Source of the DNA: an uncultured Roseburia sp.
Lineage (GTDB): Bacteria > Bacillota > Clostridia > Lachnospirales > Lachnospiraceae
DNA: 64,000 nucleotides
Direction of reading: 5' to 3'
NCBI GenBank assembly: GCA_944380515.1
Contig: CALWHT010000025.1
Coordinates: 81,551-145,550, forward strand
Shown here: piece after piece, positions 1-8,241 of the stretch
Numbering within the stretch: the first letter of the stretch is position 1
Layout of the letters: each line of letters begins with the position of its first letter
The notes under the pieces: generated by a model
The model's input: the letters and a program-made list of their open reading frames with translations, nothing else
What the model was told of the DNA's origin: nothing
The model's database searches: none
Made by a program: the position numbers and the translations under genes

Positions 1-756
1 GACAACGTAGAGATAGCGGTGCTGGACGAAGAGCATAAAAAAGGCAATATCGAAGCGATTCTGCCAAGGAGCAATGAACTGGTACGCCCGGCGGTGGCGA
101 ATATCGATTTGGCGCTCATTATTTTTGCGGCGGCAAAGCCAAAACCGAATTTCAATCTGCTGGACCGGTTTTTAATCCTGATGGAGTATCAGGAGGTTCC
201 GGTGGCAATCTGTTTTAACAAGACGGATTTGGTTTCGGAGGAGCAGCTTCATTCCTTTGCCGATATTTACGCGGCCTGCGGCTATCGTGTACTGCTTGCC
301 AGCGCTGCCAGGGAAGACGGTATTGAGGAGGTGCTTGCGCTTCTTCGGGGAAAGACCACGGCGGTAGCGGGACCCTCCGGCGTGGGAAAATCCACGCTTG
401 CAAATTGCTTACAGCCGAACGTGCGCATGGAGACGGGGGCAATCAGCAGAAAGATTGAGCGCGGCCGGCACACTACACGCCATTCGGAAATTATACCGAT
501 TTGCGGCAATACCTATATTATGGATACACCCGGTTTTTCCACGCTGGATATTCCCGGCTTTGAAAAAGAGGATTTGCAGCGGTTTTATCCCGAATTTGCG
601 GCGTACGAGCCGTATTGCAGGTTCCAGGGCTGCAGCCACATCAGCGAGCCGGACTGCGGGGTAAAGCAGGCACTTGCCGACGGCAAGATCAGCGGGCTGC
701 GTTACGGGAATTATAAATTGCTGTACGAGGAATTAAAATCAGTAAAAAAATATTAA
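1..756 (+). CDS. rsgA: Ribosome small-subunit-dependent GTPase RsgA, 5' partial
   Basis: RsgA is a circularly permuted GTPase that helps the 30S ribosomal subunit mature. The reading frame is open from base 1, so the start and most of the N-terminal OB fold lie outside the window; the first internal ATG/CTG is not the real start. In order I see the G4 motif NKTD, the P-loop GPSGVGKST, the G3 motif DTPGF and a C-terminal zinc-binding segment (CRFQGCSH...C). G4 before G1 is the permutation typical of the family. It is followed after 24 bp by rpe and then thiN, a common Firmicute order. Regulation cannot be seen because the promoter is off the window. Confidence 0.95.
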   Translation, partial: DNVEIAVLDEEHKKGNIEAILPRSNELVRPAVANIDLALIIFAAAKPKPNFNLLDRFLILMEYQEVPVAICFNKTDLVSEEQLHSFADIYAACGYRVLLASAAREDGIEEVLALLRGKTTAVAGPSGVGKSTLANCLQPNVRMETGAISRKIERGRHTTRHSEIIPICGNTYIMDTPGFSTLDIPGFEKEDLQRFYPEFAAYEPYCRFQGCSHISEPDCGVKQALADGKISGLRYGNYKLLYEELKSVKKY

Positions 757-780
757 GACACGACATGCAGGAGGAGCAGG

Positions 781-1434
781 ATGAATTGTTTATCGCCGTC
801 AATCCTGTCTGCGGATTTTTGCAGACTCGGGGAACAGGTACGGGAACTGGACGAAGCGGGAGCGCAGTATGTACACATTGACGTGATGGATGGGAGCTTC
901 GTGCCGAGCATTTCCTTTGGGATGCCGGTTATCAGGTCGATCCGTGAATGTACGGAACGCATTTTTGACGTGCACCTGATGATAGAGGAGCCGGGGCGCT
1001 ATATTTCCGAGTTTGCGGACGCCGGGGCGGATTTGATCACGGTGCATGCCGAGGCATGCCGTCATCTGGACCGGACCGTCGGACAGATTAAGGAAAAAGG
1101 GCTTCTTGCGGGCGTGGCGCTGAATCCGGCGACACCGCTTTCGGCCATTGACTATATTTTGCCGGCAGTGGATATGGTGCTGATCATGACGGTCAATCCC
1201 GGCTTTGGCGGACAGAAGCTGATTCCGTATACCATACAGAAAGTCCGTGATTTAAAGAAAAAAATTGACGGGCAGGGTCTTAAGACAGATATCGAAGTGG
1301 ACGGCGGCATTACGCTTGAGAATGTAGCCGGGGTCATGGATGCCGGAGCCAATATCATCGTGGCGGGAAGCGCGGTGTTTTCCGGGGACGTGACAGAGAA
1401 TACGGTCCGTTTCCTGAACATTATCAATTCTTAG
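781..1434 (+). CDS. rpe: Ribulose-phosphate 3-epimerase
   Basis: Interconverts ribulose 5-phosphate and xylulose 5-phosphate in the cytosolic pentose phosphate pathway. At 217 residues it has the usual length for this TIM-barrel enzyme. Visible family motifs are LSPSILSADF at the N-terminus, HIDVMDGSFVP with the metal-binding His and Asp, HLMIEEP, VNPGFGGQ and a C-terminal DGGI phosphate loop. The ATG follows an AGGAGGAGCAGG Shine-Dalgarno a few bases upstream. It lies between rsgA and thiN with gaps of about 20 bp and is probably co-transcribed with both. Confidence 0.95.
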   Translation: MNCLSPSILSADFCRLGEQVRELDEAGAQYVHIDVMDGSFVPSISFGMPVIRSIRECTERIFDVHLMIEEPGRYISEFADAGADLITVHAEACRHLDRTVGQIKEKGLLAGVALNPATPLSAIDYILPAVDMVLIMTVNPGFGGQKLIPYTIQKVRDLKKKIDGQGLKTDIEVDGGITLENVAGVMDAGANIIVAGSAVFSGDVTENTVRFLNIINS

Positions 1435-1453
1435 GGAAGGCGGCAGAGGTGAG

Positions 1454-2116
1454 ATGAATCATTTTTTTGTCATAGCCGGAGGCAGCATTGACGACAAATT
1501 TGCGCTGGGCTGTATAAAGCGGGCCTCGGGTGCAAAAATCATAGCTGCGGATGCCGGTATGGAATTTCTTTACCGGAACAGGATTGTGCCCGATGTGATT
1601 GTGGGCGACTTTGATTCGGTGGACGGCGAGGCGTTTTCCTGGTTTGACGGTCAGGAGGGCATCGACTGGCGCCGGTTAAATCCCCAAAAGGATGACACGG
1701 ACACCGAGGCCGCCGTGCACGCGGCAATGGAGCTGGGAGCAGAGCGGGTTACGATTTTAGGCGGAACGGGCAGCCGGCTGGATCATGTGCTCGGAAATAT
1801 CGAGCTGCTGGGCATCGGCCTGAAACAGGGCGTGCCGATGGAGCTTGTAGACGCAAATAACCGCATCCGCATGGCAGATAAAAGCCTGACAATCCGCAGG
1901 GAAGAACAGTTCGGGCATTACATCTCGCTGATTCCCTATACCGTGCAGGTGGAGCATGTGACGCTGCGCGGTATGAAATATCCGCTTTCCGATTACTGTC
2001 TGAAGGGCTTTTGCACGATTGGCATCAGCAATGAGATTACGGGACCGGAGGCCGAGATTCTCTTTGACGGCGGCATCCTGCTTGTGGTGGAGTCGCGGGA
2101 TGCAGAGCCGGCGTGA
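1454..2116 (+). CDS. thiN: Thiamine pyrophosphokinase
   Basis: Transfers pyrophosphate from ATP to thiamine to give thiamine pyrophosphate. The 220-residue protein has the family signature near the N-terminus: a GG segment, then VGDFDS (about residue 55) and QKDDTDTE (about residue 75), acidic motifs that bind Mg-ATP. GGTGSRLDH follows at about residue 105. It comes 19 bp after rpe. No TPP riboswitch is seen upstream, so it appears to be expressed with rsgA-rpe. TPP is also the cofactor of the PFOR encoded at 24.2 kb. Confidence 0.93.
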   Translation: MNHFFVIAGGSIDDKFALGCIKRASGAKIIAADAGMEFLYRNRIVPDVIVGDFDSVDGEAFSWFDGQEGIDWRRLNPQKDDTDTEAAVHAAMELGAERVTILGGTGSRLDHVLGNIELLGIGLKQGVPMELVDANNRIRMADKSLTIRREEQFGHYISLIPYTVQVEHVTLRGMKYPLSDYCLKGFCTIGISNEITGPEAEILFDGGILLVVESRDAEPA

Positions 2117-2202
2117 GGGAAGCGGTGCGCGGCGCGGAAATAAGGAATCGTAAGGGCCGGGACGGCCCATAGAGAAAGGAATTCTTAGGAGGAAAAACGG
2201 AA

Positions 2203-3303
2203 ATGAAATTAGGAATCGTTGGACTCCCCAACGTGGGAAAGAGTACATTGTTTAATTCGCTGACAAAGGCCGGAGCGGAGTCGGCAAACTATCCGTTCTG
2301 TACGATTGACCCGAATGTGGGGATTGTGGCGGTGCCGGACGAGCGGCTCAAAAAGCTTGGGGATATGTACCACTCTAAAAAGGTGACGCCGGCAGTGATT
2401 GAGTTTGTCGATATTGCGGGACTTGTAAAGGGAGCCAGCAAGGGCGAGGGACTCGGCAACCAGTTTCTTGCGAATATCCGGGAGGTGGATGCCATCGTTC
2501 ATGTGGTACGGTGCTTTGAGGATACCAATGTGGTTCATGTGGACGGGAGTGTTGACCCTGCAAGGGATATCGAGACCATCAATCTGGAGCTGATTTTTTC
2601 CGACATCGAAATTTTGGAGCGCAGGATTGCAAAGGTGGCAAAGCAGGCGCGCATGGATAAGACCTTCGCAAAGGAGCTGGAACTTCTGGAGGCCGTAAGA
2701 GCGCACCTCGAAGGAGGAAACCTTGCCAAAACATTTGAGGTGCCCGACGATGAGGACGACGAGGAGTGGTTTAAATCCTACAACCTTTTGACGGCAAAGC
2801 CTGTCATCTACGCGGCGAATGTGGCCGAGTCCGACCTTGCGGACGACGGTGCGTCCAATCCGCACGTGGCGGCGGTACGGGAGCGCGCGGCAGCGGAAAA
2901 CAGCGAGGTCTTTGTGATTTGCGCGCAGATAGAGCAGGAAATCGCGGAGCTTGACGATGACGAGAAGGCCATGTTTCTGGAGGAACTCGGGTTAAAGGAA
3001 TCCGGACTGGAAAAGCTGATAAAGGCAAGCTACAGCCTTTTGGGATTAATCAGCTATCTGACCGCCGGGGAAGATGAGACCCGTGCATGGACGATAAAAA
3101 AAGGCACAAAGGCACCGCAGGCGGCGGGAAAAATCCATTCCGATTTCGAGCGGGGCTTTATCCGCGCCGAGGTTGTCAATTATCAGGACCTTCTGGACTG
3201 CGGAAGCCTTTCTGCCGCAAAGGAGAAGGGAATTGTCGGCCTGGAAGGAAAAGAATATGTCGTTAAGGACGGAGATGTGATTTTGTTCCGATTTAATGTA
3301 TAA
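2203..3303 (+). CDS. ychF: Redox-regulated ATPase YchF (Obg-like)
   Basis: YchF/OLA1 proteins are Obg-related P-loop NTPases that bind ribosomes and prefer ATP. At 366 residues it is the normal family length. Motifs are GLPNVGKST (G1), DIAGL followed by VKGAS (G3) and NVAESD in place of NKxD (G4), which fits the known loss of guanine specificity in YchF. A C-terminal TGS domain begins near WTIKKGTKAPQAA. An AGGAGG sequence lies about 10 bp before the ATG. An 18-bp hairpin starts 13 bp after the stop and may act as a terminator for this gene (see separate entry). Confidence 0.96.
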   Translation: MKLGIVGLPNVGKSTLFNSLTKAGAESANYPFCTIDPNVGIVAVPDERLKKLGDMYHSKKVTPAVIEFVDIAGLVKGASKGEGLGNQFLANIREVDAIVHVVRCFEDTNVVHVDGSVDPARDIETINLELIFSDIEILERRIAKVAKQARMDKTFAKELELLEAVRAHLEGGNLAKTFEVPDDEDDEEWFKSYNLLTAKPVIYAANVAESDLADDGASNPHVAAVRERAAAENSEVFVICAQIEQEIAELDDDEKAMFLEELGLKESGLEKLIKASYSLLGLISYLTAGEDETRAWTIKKGTKAPQAAGKIHSDFERGFIRAEVVNYQDLLDCGSLSAAKEKGIVGLEGKEYVVKDGDVILFRFNV

Positions 3304-3306
3304 AAC

Positions 3307-3364
3307 GGGGAGGTGACGCATATAGTTTCCCAAGCGAAAGTTTTGGGAAGCTGTATGCGTTTTT
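3307..3364 (+). promoter_or_regulatory. Shine-Dalgarno followed by an 18-bp hairpin that contains the ylmC start codon
   Basis: A near-perfect Shine-Dalgarno (GGGGAGGTGA, 3307-3316) is not followed by an ATG at normal distance. Instead 3316-3333 pairs with 3343-3360, giving 18 continuous pairs (two G-U) with a 9-nt loop and then a short T run. The family-typical ATG of ylmC (3355) lies in the 3' arm near the base. Opening the lowest few pairs would leave a shorter hairpin between SD and ATG and bring them to about normal spacing, as described for phage T4 genes 38 and 25. It could equally be an intrinsic terminator or attenuator after ychF. Confidence 0.75.
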
Positions 3365-3612
3365 GTGATTTTCAGAGAAAAGAAGTCATCAATGTTACGG
3401 ACTGCAAATGCCTCGGTAATGTGAGGGATTTGGAATTTGACGAAAAAAACGGCTGTATTCTTGCAATCATAGTGCCAGGTCCCGCAAAGTTTTTCGGCTG
3501 TGTGGGGCGGGAATTTGAAATATTTATTCCCTGGTGCAAGATTGTGAGAATCGGACCTGATATAATACTTGTCGATATCGACGAGAAGGAATGTAAACAC
3601 AAAGTGCAGTAA
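3355..3612 (+). CDS. YlmC/YmxH family sporulation-associated PRC-barrel protein
   Basis: A small (85-residue) PRC-barrel-like protein of the YlmC/YmxH group, found in spore-forming Firmicutes; its exact role is not established. Recognisable features are MRFCDF...KEVINV at the start, VPGPAKFFGC in the centre and IPWCKIVRIGPDIILVD at the end. I chose the ATG at 3355 because the family normally begins MRxCD/E; a GTG at 3313 would add residues without family similarity and overlaps the Shine-Dalgarno. It lies upstream of nrdR, a frequent neighbour. Confidence 0.85.
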   Translation: MRFCDFQRKEVINVTDCKCLGNVRDLEFDEKNGCILAIIVPGPAKFFGCVGREFEIFIPWCKIVRIGPDIILVDIDEKECKHKVQ

Positions 3613-3681
3613 ATTTATGATGAATCGGCACGATTTTGTGAATTTAAGGCGGAAACAGCTCAAATAGTGGAAAATCTGCGG

Positions 3682-3710
3682 TTGACATTTCGGAGAATGA
3701 CAGATATACT
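3682..3710 (+). promoter_or_regulatory. Sigma-A-type promoter for nrdR
   Basis: TTGACA at 3682-3687 and TATACT at 3705-3710 are separated by 17 bp. This is close to the housekeeping consensus and lies 35 bp before the nrdR ATG, so nrdR can be transcribed independently of ylmC. No NrdR-box palindrome was recognised around it. Confidence 0.8.
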
Positions 3711-3744
3711 GGTTAATAAGAATGTTTAAGCGGGGAGGCAATGT

Positions 3745-4197
3745 ATGAAATGTCCATTTTGCAGCAGTGATAGCACAAGAGTCATTGATTCAAGACCGGC
3801 AGACGACAATAATTCGATTCGCCGCCGTCGGCTTTGCGATGACTGTGGGAAGCGTTTTACGACCTATGAAAAGGTAGAGACGATCCCGCTCATTGTCATC
3901 AAAAAGGACAATAACAGAGAGCAGTACGACCGCTCCAAGATTGAAGCGGGCGTTTTGCGTGCCTGCCACAAACGTCCGATTTCCATTAACCAGATTAATC
4001 AGTTGGTGGACGAGGTAGAGACGGAAATTTTTAACCTTGAGGAAAAAGAGATTCCAAGCTCCCTCATTGGAGAGCTTGTTATGGATAAGCTGAAGGATTT
4101 GGAGGCAGTGGCATATGTGAGATTTGCCTCTGTTTACCGTGAATTTAAAGATGTCAACACCTTTATGAGTGAATTAAAAAAAATGTTGGATAAGTAA
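3745..4197 (+). CDS. nrdR: Transcriptional repressor NrdR
   Basis: NrdR represses ribonucleotide reductase genes, using an ATP-cone that senses ATP/dATP. The 150-residue protein has the standard layout: an N-terminal zinc ribbon (MKCPFCSS...CDDCGKRF) in residues 1-34, then an ATP-cone from about residue 48 (VIKKDNNREQYDRSKI) to 138. It starts after GGGGAGG with good spacing. No nrd genes lie in this window, so its targets must be elsewhere. Confidence 0.97.
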   Translation: MKCPFCSSDSTRVIDSRPADDNNSIRRRRLCDDCGKRFTTYEKVETIPLIVIKKDNNREQYDRSKIEAGVLRACHKRPISINQINQLVDEVETEIFNLEEKEIPSSLIGELVMDKLKDLEAVAYVRFASVYREFKDVNTFMSELKKMLDK

Positions 4198-4265
4198 TCG
4201 CAGATTCTCCTGTCATGCCGCTTGTGCCGTGGACGGGCGGATTTGCGGTGAACGGGAGTTGTTGT

Positions 4266-4631
4266 ATGAATATATCAGGAATCCGCACGTTGGCGGGATT
4301 TTATGATTACAATATCAAAGAAAGAGAAGATGCGCAGCAGATAGAGGAGGCGCAGAAAAGTCTGTCGGTTCGGGAGGCTTTGGAGGAATCGGAGCAGGAA
4401 GCGGAGCCGGAGAAAATCGTACCCGGTGAGGCCGCTTGGATTTGGCCGGAGGCGAAGCGGGGGCTTGCGGGAGCCGGAAGCAACATTATCGGTCTGGATG
4501 TCAAGCGCGCGCTTTCCGATGTCAAAAAGGATGAGATACTTCAGCAGTATCAGTATTTTATCGGTGAGGACGGAGCCGGATATGATTCGGCACGGACAAA
4601 CGGCAATGAGGATTTTCCGCTGGAGGAATAA
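4266..4631 (+). CDS. Small acidic protein of unknown function
   Basis: I do not recognise a characterised family. The protein is about 121 residues and acidic, with no signal peptide or membrane segment. It has a Glu/Gln-rich, probably helical middle (EEAQKSLSVREALEESEQEAE) and a C-terminal block (LDVKRALSDVKKDEILQQYQYFIG) that looks like a conserved motif. The ATG at 4266 follows GGGAG; an ATG at 4215 in the same frame lacks a good ribosome site. An intrinsic terminator follows 12 bp after the stop, supporting a real gene end. Confidence 0.6.
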   Translation: MNISGIRTLAGFYDYNIKEREDAQQIEEAQKSLSVREALEESEQEAEPEKIVPGEAAWIWPEAKRGLAGAGSNIIGLDVKRALSDVKKDEILQQYQYFIGEDGAGYDSARTNGNEDFPLEE

Positions 4632-4642
4632 GAATGTATGGG

Positions 4643-4668
4643 GAACCGCCTGAGAGCGGTTCTTTTTT
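4643..4668 (+). terminator. Intrinsic terminator
   Basis: A 7-bp GC-rich stem (GAACCGC/GCGGTTC) with a 6-nt loop, followed by six T residues. It ends the nrdR/4266 transcript. Confidence 0.85.
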
Positions 4669-4702
4669 GACGGTTATCTGAAAGTATGCCTCAGGTGATT
4701 TA

Positions 4703-4731
4703 TTGACAGGAAAAGCATAGGATGCGAAAAT
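4703..4731 (+). promoter_or_regulatory. Possible promoter for the CPBP protease
   Basis: TTGACA at 4703-4708 is followed after 17 bp by GAAAAT, a 4/6 match to the -10 consensus. It sits between the preceding terminator and the ATG at 4773, where a promoter is expected. Confidence 0.45.
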
Positions 4732-4772
4732 AGGAGAGAATAAAAATTTACGCGACGGGAGGACAGTATGAA

Positions 4773-5819
4773 ATGAAGGAAAAAACAAAAATGATTACAT
4801 TTCTAATCATTGCGTATGGAATCACTTATGTGATGGGAATTTTTATGTGGTACGGAAACAGGAAAGGATATGATTTGTCTGTATTTCCATCCGCACAAAT
4901 GCTTTATCCGGCGGCAGGTGTGGCGCTTGGAGTTTTATTGACAAACAAAGGGGAGAAGAAAATTCCCAAGGGATTTTTCATAACGCTGCTTGTCACAACC
5001 TTAATTTTAATATTATTGTCACTTGCTTCTGTAGCTGCCCCGATGGAAAATCTTGTGGTACAGGGAACCTCTGTTTCTGTATACAATCTTGTATCTCAGT
5101 ATGTCCTCATTATTGGAAGCATAGTATTCTGGATTTTTCTGATTGCCGCGGGAAAAGAGAAAAGAAAGGAAGCGGGGCTGTTTTGGAAAAACGGCAAGGC
5201 ATCGGCAGTTGTTGTAATTTTATTTGTTTTTCTGTATTTTCTCAGAACGCTCTTTTCCGGCTTGCTGTCGGGACTGTTAAGCGGCACAGGGGTACAGTAT
5301 GTAACAGAGTGGCTTCAAATTTTTAACGAGCCGATCCTATGGATAAGTGTTGTTGTGCTGCCAATAAACTTTTTCTTTGTCGTGATCGCATTTTTCGGAG
5401 AAGAATACGGGTGGAGATATTACTTACAGCCCCTTCTTCAGAAAAAATTCGGTCTCAGATGGGGCGTCATTATCCTTGGCGTTGTATGGGGATTATGGCA
5501 TGTGCCGATAGATTTATTTTATTATACGCAGACATCGGGAATACAGATGATTTTTGCACAGCAGATCACGTGTATTACACTTGGCATTTTCTTTGCCTAT
5601 GCCTATATGAAGACAGAAAATATATGGGTCCCGGTCTGCCTTCATTATTTGAATAATAATCTGATTCCGATTTTTACCGCTACATTTTCCGGGGATGTAC
5701 TGGAGAATCAGGTTGTAAGCTGGGGTGATCTGCCGCTCTCACTTTTGATAAACGGAATATGCTTCGGATTTTTCCTGCTTTCGGATGTATTTAAAAGAAG
5801 GGTGGATATTTTGGAGTAA
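4773..5819 (+). CDS. CPBP family intramembrane metalloprotease
   Basis: A CAAX/CPBP (Abi)-type membrane protease of 348 residues with about eight hydrophobic segments. The family motifs are present in order: EEYGWRYY (the EExxxR motif, about residue 210), WGLWHVP with a putative zinc-binding His (about residue 240) and HYLNNN near 290. Bacterial members act as membrane proteases or in bacteriocin self-immunity; the substrate here cannot be told. It appears to be a single-gene unit with its own promoter. GGGAGG lies 10 bp before the ATG. Confidence 0.88.
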   Translation: MKEKTKMITFLIIAYGITYVMGIFMWYGNRKGYDLSVFPSAQMLYPAAGVALGVLLTNKGEKKIPKGFFITLLVTTLILILLSLASVAAPMENLVVQGTSVSVYNLVSQYVLIIGSIVFWIFLIAAGKEKRKEAGLFWKNGKASAVVVILFVFLYFLRTLFSGLLSGLLSGTGVQYVTEWLQIFNEPILWISVVVLPINFFFVVIAFFGEEYGWRYYLQPLLQKKFGLRWGVIILGVVWGLWHVPIDLFYYTQTSGIQMIFAQQITCITLGIFFAYAYMKTENIWVPVCLHYLNNNLIPIFTATFSGDVLENQVVSWGDLPLSLLINGICFGFFLLSDVFKRRVDILE

Positions 5820-5857
5820 ATGTAGTAATCTATTCAGGTATGGACAGGAGGAAGTCA

Positions 5858-6442
5858 ATGAGAATTTTACCGGAAGATTCCTGCGGTATTGTAATTGATT
5901 ATCAGGAAAAACTGCTGCCCGCAATCGCGGAGAATAAAGAACTGCTGTTTCGCACAACGGAGCTTTTGGAAGGACTTTCGGTTCTCGGGGTTCCGCTGCT
6001 TGTGACGACGCAGTATGAAAAAGGACTTGGAGCGACCGTGCCCGAAATTGAAAAAGCGGCGGGGAGAGCGGAGCACTTTGATAAAATCAGCTTCAGCGCA
6101 TACGGGGATGAGGCGGTCAGGACAGCGCTTTCGGGCCTTGGGACGGAGCCGGGCAGACCGAGAAAAAATGTTATTATCTGCGGTATCGAAGCCGATATCT
6201 GTGTGCTTCAGACTGTGCTGGATTTGCGTGAGGCGGGCTGCTGTCCGGTTCTGGTTGAGGACTGTGTAAGCTCCAGACAGCTTCACGATAAAAAAATCGC
6301 GGTGATGCGGGCATATCAGGAGGGGGCCGTTGTGACCACCTGTGAATCGCTTTTGTTCGAGCTTGCGGGCAGGGCGGGGACGCCGCAGTTTAAGCAAATT
6401 TCCGCATTGATAAAAGCAAAGGAAAAAAGTAGGCTATGCTAG
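5858..6442 (+). CDS. Isochorismatase-like cysteine hydrolase
   Basis: A member of the isochorismatase-like cysteine hydrolase superfamily (194 residues); substrates in this family range from nicotinamide to isochorismate and cannot be assigned from sequence. The catalytic triad can be read: Asp in VIDYQEKL, Lys in FDKISFSAYG and Cys in GIEADICVLQT. The ATG at 5858 follows AGGAGG with 6-bp spacing and is preferred to an upstream ATG at 5840, which overlaps that site. Its last codons overlap the start of yqeG by 7 bp, so the two are translationally coupled. Confidence 0.88.
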   Translation: MRILPEDSCGIVIDYQEKLLPAIAENKELLFRTTELLEGLSVLGVPLLVTTQYEKGLGATVPEIEKAAGRAEHFDKISFSAYGDEAVRTALSGLGTEPGRPRKNVIICGIEADICVLQTVLDLREAGCCPVLVEDCVSSRQLHDKKIAVMRAYQEGAVVTTCESLLFELAGRAGTPQFKQISALIKAKEKSRLC

Positions 6443-6966
6443 AAAAGTTTTATCCGAATGAATATATGGATTCAACCTATGACATCAATTTTGACAGGCT
6501 TTATAAAGAGGGTTACCGCGGAGTGATCTTTGACATTGACAATACGCTGGTTCCCCACGGGGCACCCGCGGACGCGCGTGCCCGTGCGCTGTTTTTGCAT
6601 TTAAAGGAGCTGGGCTTTTCCTGTATCCTCCTTTCCAATAATAAAGAACCGAGAGTGAAAATGTTCAACGATGCGGTTTCGGTTTCCTACATCCACCGTG
6701 CGGGCAAACCGAATCCGGCGAATTACCGCAGGGCAATGGAGACAATGGGGACGGATGAAAAGAATACCATCTTTGTCGGGGATCAGATTTTTACGGATAT
6801 CTACGGGGCGAACCGCACCGGAATCCGCACAATTCTCGTAAAACCGATTCATCCGAAGGAGGAAATCCAGATTGTTTTAAAACGGTATCTGGAAAAGATT
6901 GTCCTGTTTTTTTACCGGCGGTACCGCAAAAAGCAGGAAACAGATACACATGGAGACAAAGAGTAA
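6436..6966 (+). CDS. yqeG: YqeG family HAD IIIA-type phosphatase
   Basis: A 176-residue HAD phosphatase of the YqeG group. The nucleophile motif DIDNTLVPHG is at about residues 34-43, motif II is LSNNKEPRV, and motif III/IV is GDQIFTDIYGANRTG. The C-terminal end is basic and aromatic (FFYRRYRKK). Physiological substrate is not established for the family. The gene overlaps the isochorismatase-like gene and is followed by rpiB. Confidence 0.88.
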   Translation: MLEKFYPNEYMDSTYDINFDRLYKEGYRGVIFDIDNTLVPHGAPADARARALFLHLKELGFSCILLSNNKEPRVKMFNDAVSVSYIHRAGKPNPANYRRAMETMGTDEKNTIFVGDQIFTDIYGANRTGIRTILVKPIHPKEEIQIVLKRYLEKIVLFFYRRYRKKQETDTHGDKE

Positions 6967-7006
6967 TTATGGCTTTGCGCAAAGCAGCGCAGAAATGAGG
7001 TAGAAG

Positions 7007-7456
7007 ATGAAAATTGCAGTTGGAAATGACCATGCAGCCACTGAGCTGAAATTTGTGATCGTGGATTATTTAAAGGAACTGGGACACGAGGTTGTGAATT
7101 TTGGAACGAACGGAAGCGAGAGCTGCCATTATCCCGAATTTGGGGAAAAGGTAGGACTGGCGGTCGCCGCAGGTGAGGTCGACTGCGGAATCTTAATCTG
7201 CGGAACGGGAGTCGGCATCTCGATTGCGGCAAACAAGGTGCCGGGCGTGCGCGCGGCGGTCTGCTCCGACTGTGCGACCGCAAGGCTTGTAAAGCAGCAC
7301 AACAATGCAAATATTATCGCGTTCGGCGCAAGAATTGTCGGGAGCGAGCTGGCTAAGGACATTGTGAAGGCTTATCTGGACGCGGAGTTTTTGGGCGGCA
7401 GACACCAGACAAGAATCGACATGATTCACGAAATTGAAATGAGAAATCAAAAGTAG
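7007..7456 (+). CDS. rpiB: Ribose 5-phosphate isomerase B
   Basis: Interconverts ribose 5-phosphate and ribulose 5-phosphate. The 149-residue protein begins MKIAVGNDHAATELK, has the active-site segment CGTGVGISIAANKVPGVRAA with the catalytic-base Cys, and ends with the typical HQTRIDMIHEIE. With rpe at 0.8 kb the window covers two pentose-phosphate steps. RpiB relatives (LacAB) act on other sugar phosphates, but the NDHA...CGTG pattern and context favour RpiB. Confidence 0.94.
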   Translation: MKIAVGNDHAATELKFVIVDYLKELGHEVVNFGTNGSESCHYPEFGEKVGLAVAAGEVDCGILICGTGVGISIAANKVPGVRAAVCSDCATARLVKQHNNANIIAFGARIVGSELAKDIVKAYLDAEFLGGRHQTRIDMIHEIEMRNQK

Positions 7457-7492
7457 GATTGGGCGATATATGGCGGCTTACGGAAAAAAAGC

Positions 7493-7519
7493 TTGAAATG
7501 TACAGGCATTTATTATAAA
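7493..7519 (+). promoter_or_regulatory. Weak promoter candidate for efp
   Basis: TTGAAA (7493-7498) and TATAAA (7514-7519) with a short 15-bp spacer lie in the rpiB-efp gap. The spacing is below optimum, so this is tentative. Confidence 0.35.
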
Positions 7520-7572
7520 ATATAGAAATCAGAGAGTCCAAAATTCGGGCACAATTTAAGGAGGAAGTTTAC

Positions 7573-8130
7573 ATGATTTCAGCAGGAGATTTCAAAAATG
7601 GGATTACCATCGAATTAGAGGGTAATATTTACCAGATTATTGAATTCCAGCACGTGAAACCCGGTAAGGGCGCAGCGTTTGTAAGAACGAAGTTAAAAAA
7701 TATCAAGAGCGGCGGCGTAGTGGAGAAAACATTCCGTCCCACGGAGAAATGTCCGCAGGCCCGCATCGACAGAAAAGACTATCAGTACCTGTATGCGGAT
7801 GGCGATTTATACTATTTTATGGACGTTGAGACATACGACCAGATTGCATTGTCTCAGGAAGCAATCGGAGACGCATTAAAGTTTGTAAAAGAAAATGAAA
7901 TGGTAAAGATGTGCTCCCATAACGGAAGCGTGTTTGCTGTGGAGCCGCCGTTGTTCGTTGAGTTAAAGATCACCGAGACGGAGCCGGGCTTTAAGGGAGA
8001 TACGGCTACAGGCGCTACCAAGCCGGCAGTTGTGGAGACTGGCGCTACGGTAAGTGTGCCGCTGTTTGTTGAGCAGGACGACGTAATTAAAATTGATACG
8101 AGAACAGGCGAGTATTTATCACGCGTATAA
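7573..8130 (+). CDS. efp: Translation elongation factor P
   Basis: EF-P relieves ribosome stalling at polyproline stretches. The 185-residue protein has the three-domain layout: a KOW-like N-terminal domain ([20 protein letters not shown]), then central and C-terminal OB domains ending [17 protein letters not shown]. The loop-tip residue in HVKPGKGAA is Lys, the position that is modified in some bacteria. A good AAGGAGG precedes the ATG and a clear terminator follows. Confidence 0.98.
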   Translation: MISAGDFKNGITIELEGNIYQIIEFQHVKPGKGAAFVRTKLKNIKSGGVVEKTFRPTEKCPQARIDRKDYQYLYADGDLYYFMDVETYDQIALSQEAIGDALKFVKENEMVKMCSHNGSVFAVEPPLFVELKITETEPGFKGDTATGATKPAVVETGATVSVPLFVEQDDVIKIDTRTGEYLSRV

Positions 8131-8148
8131 AGAACGCCGCAGAATGGG

Positions 8149-8180
8149 ACAGGTATTGCAGGCTGCAGTACCTGTTTTTT
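8149..8180 (+). terminator. Intrinsic terminator after efp
   Basis: A 12-bp stem (8149-8160 with 8164-8175, one G-U pair), 3-nt loop and six T residues. Confidence 0.93.
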
Positions 8181-8241
8181 GCTTTATGGGAAATTGCACG
8201 GGCCGGTCGGCGCTTTTTATAGGATTCGGGGGTGGGAAGGT

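Noticed and set aside
3046-3741. 231-codon minus-strand frame opposite ychF, ylmC and the nrdR promoter
   Set aside because: It overlaps three better-supported elements and shows no recognisable motif or ribosome site.
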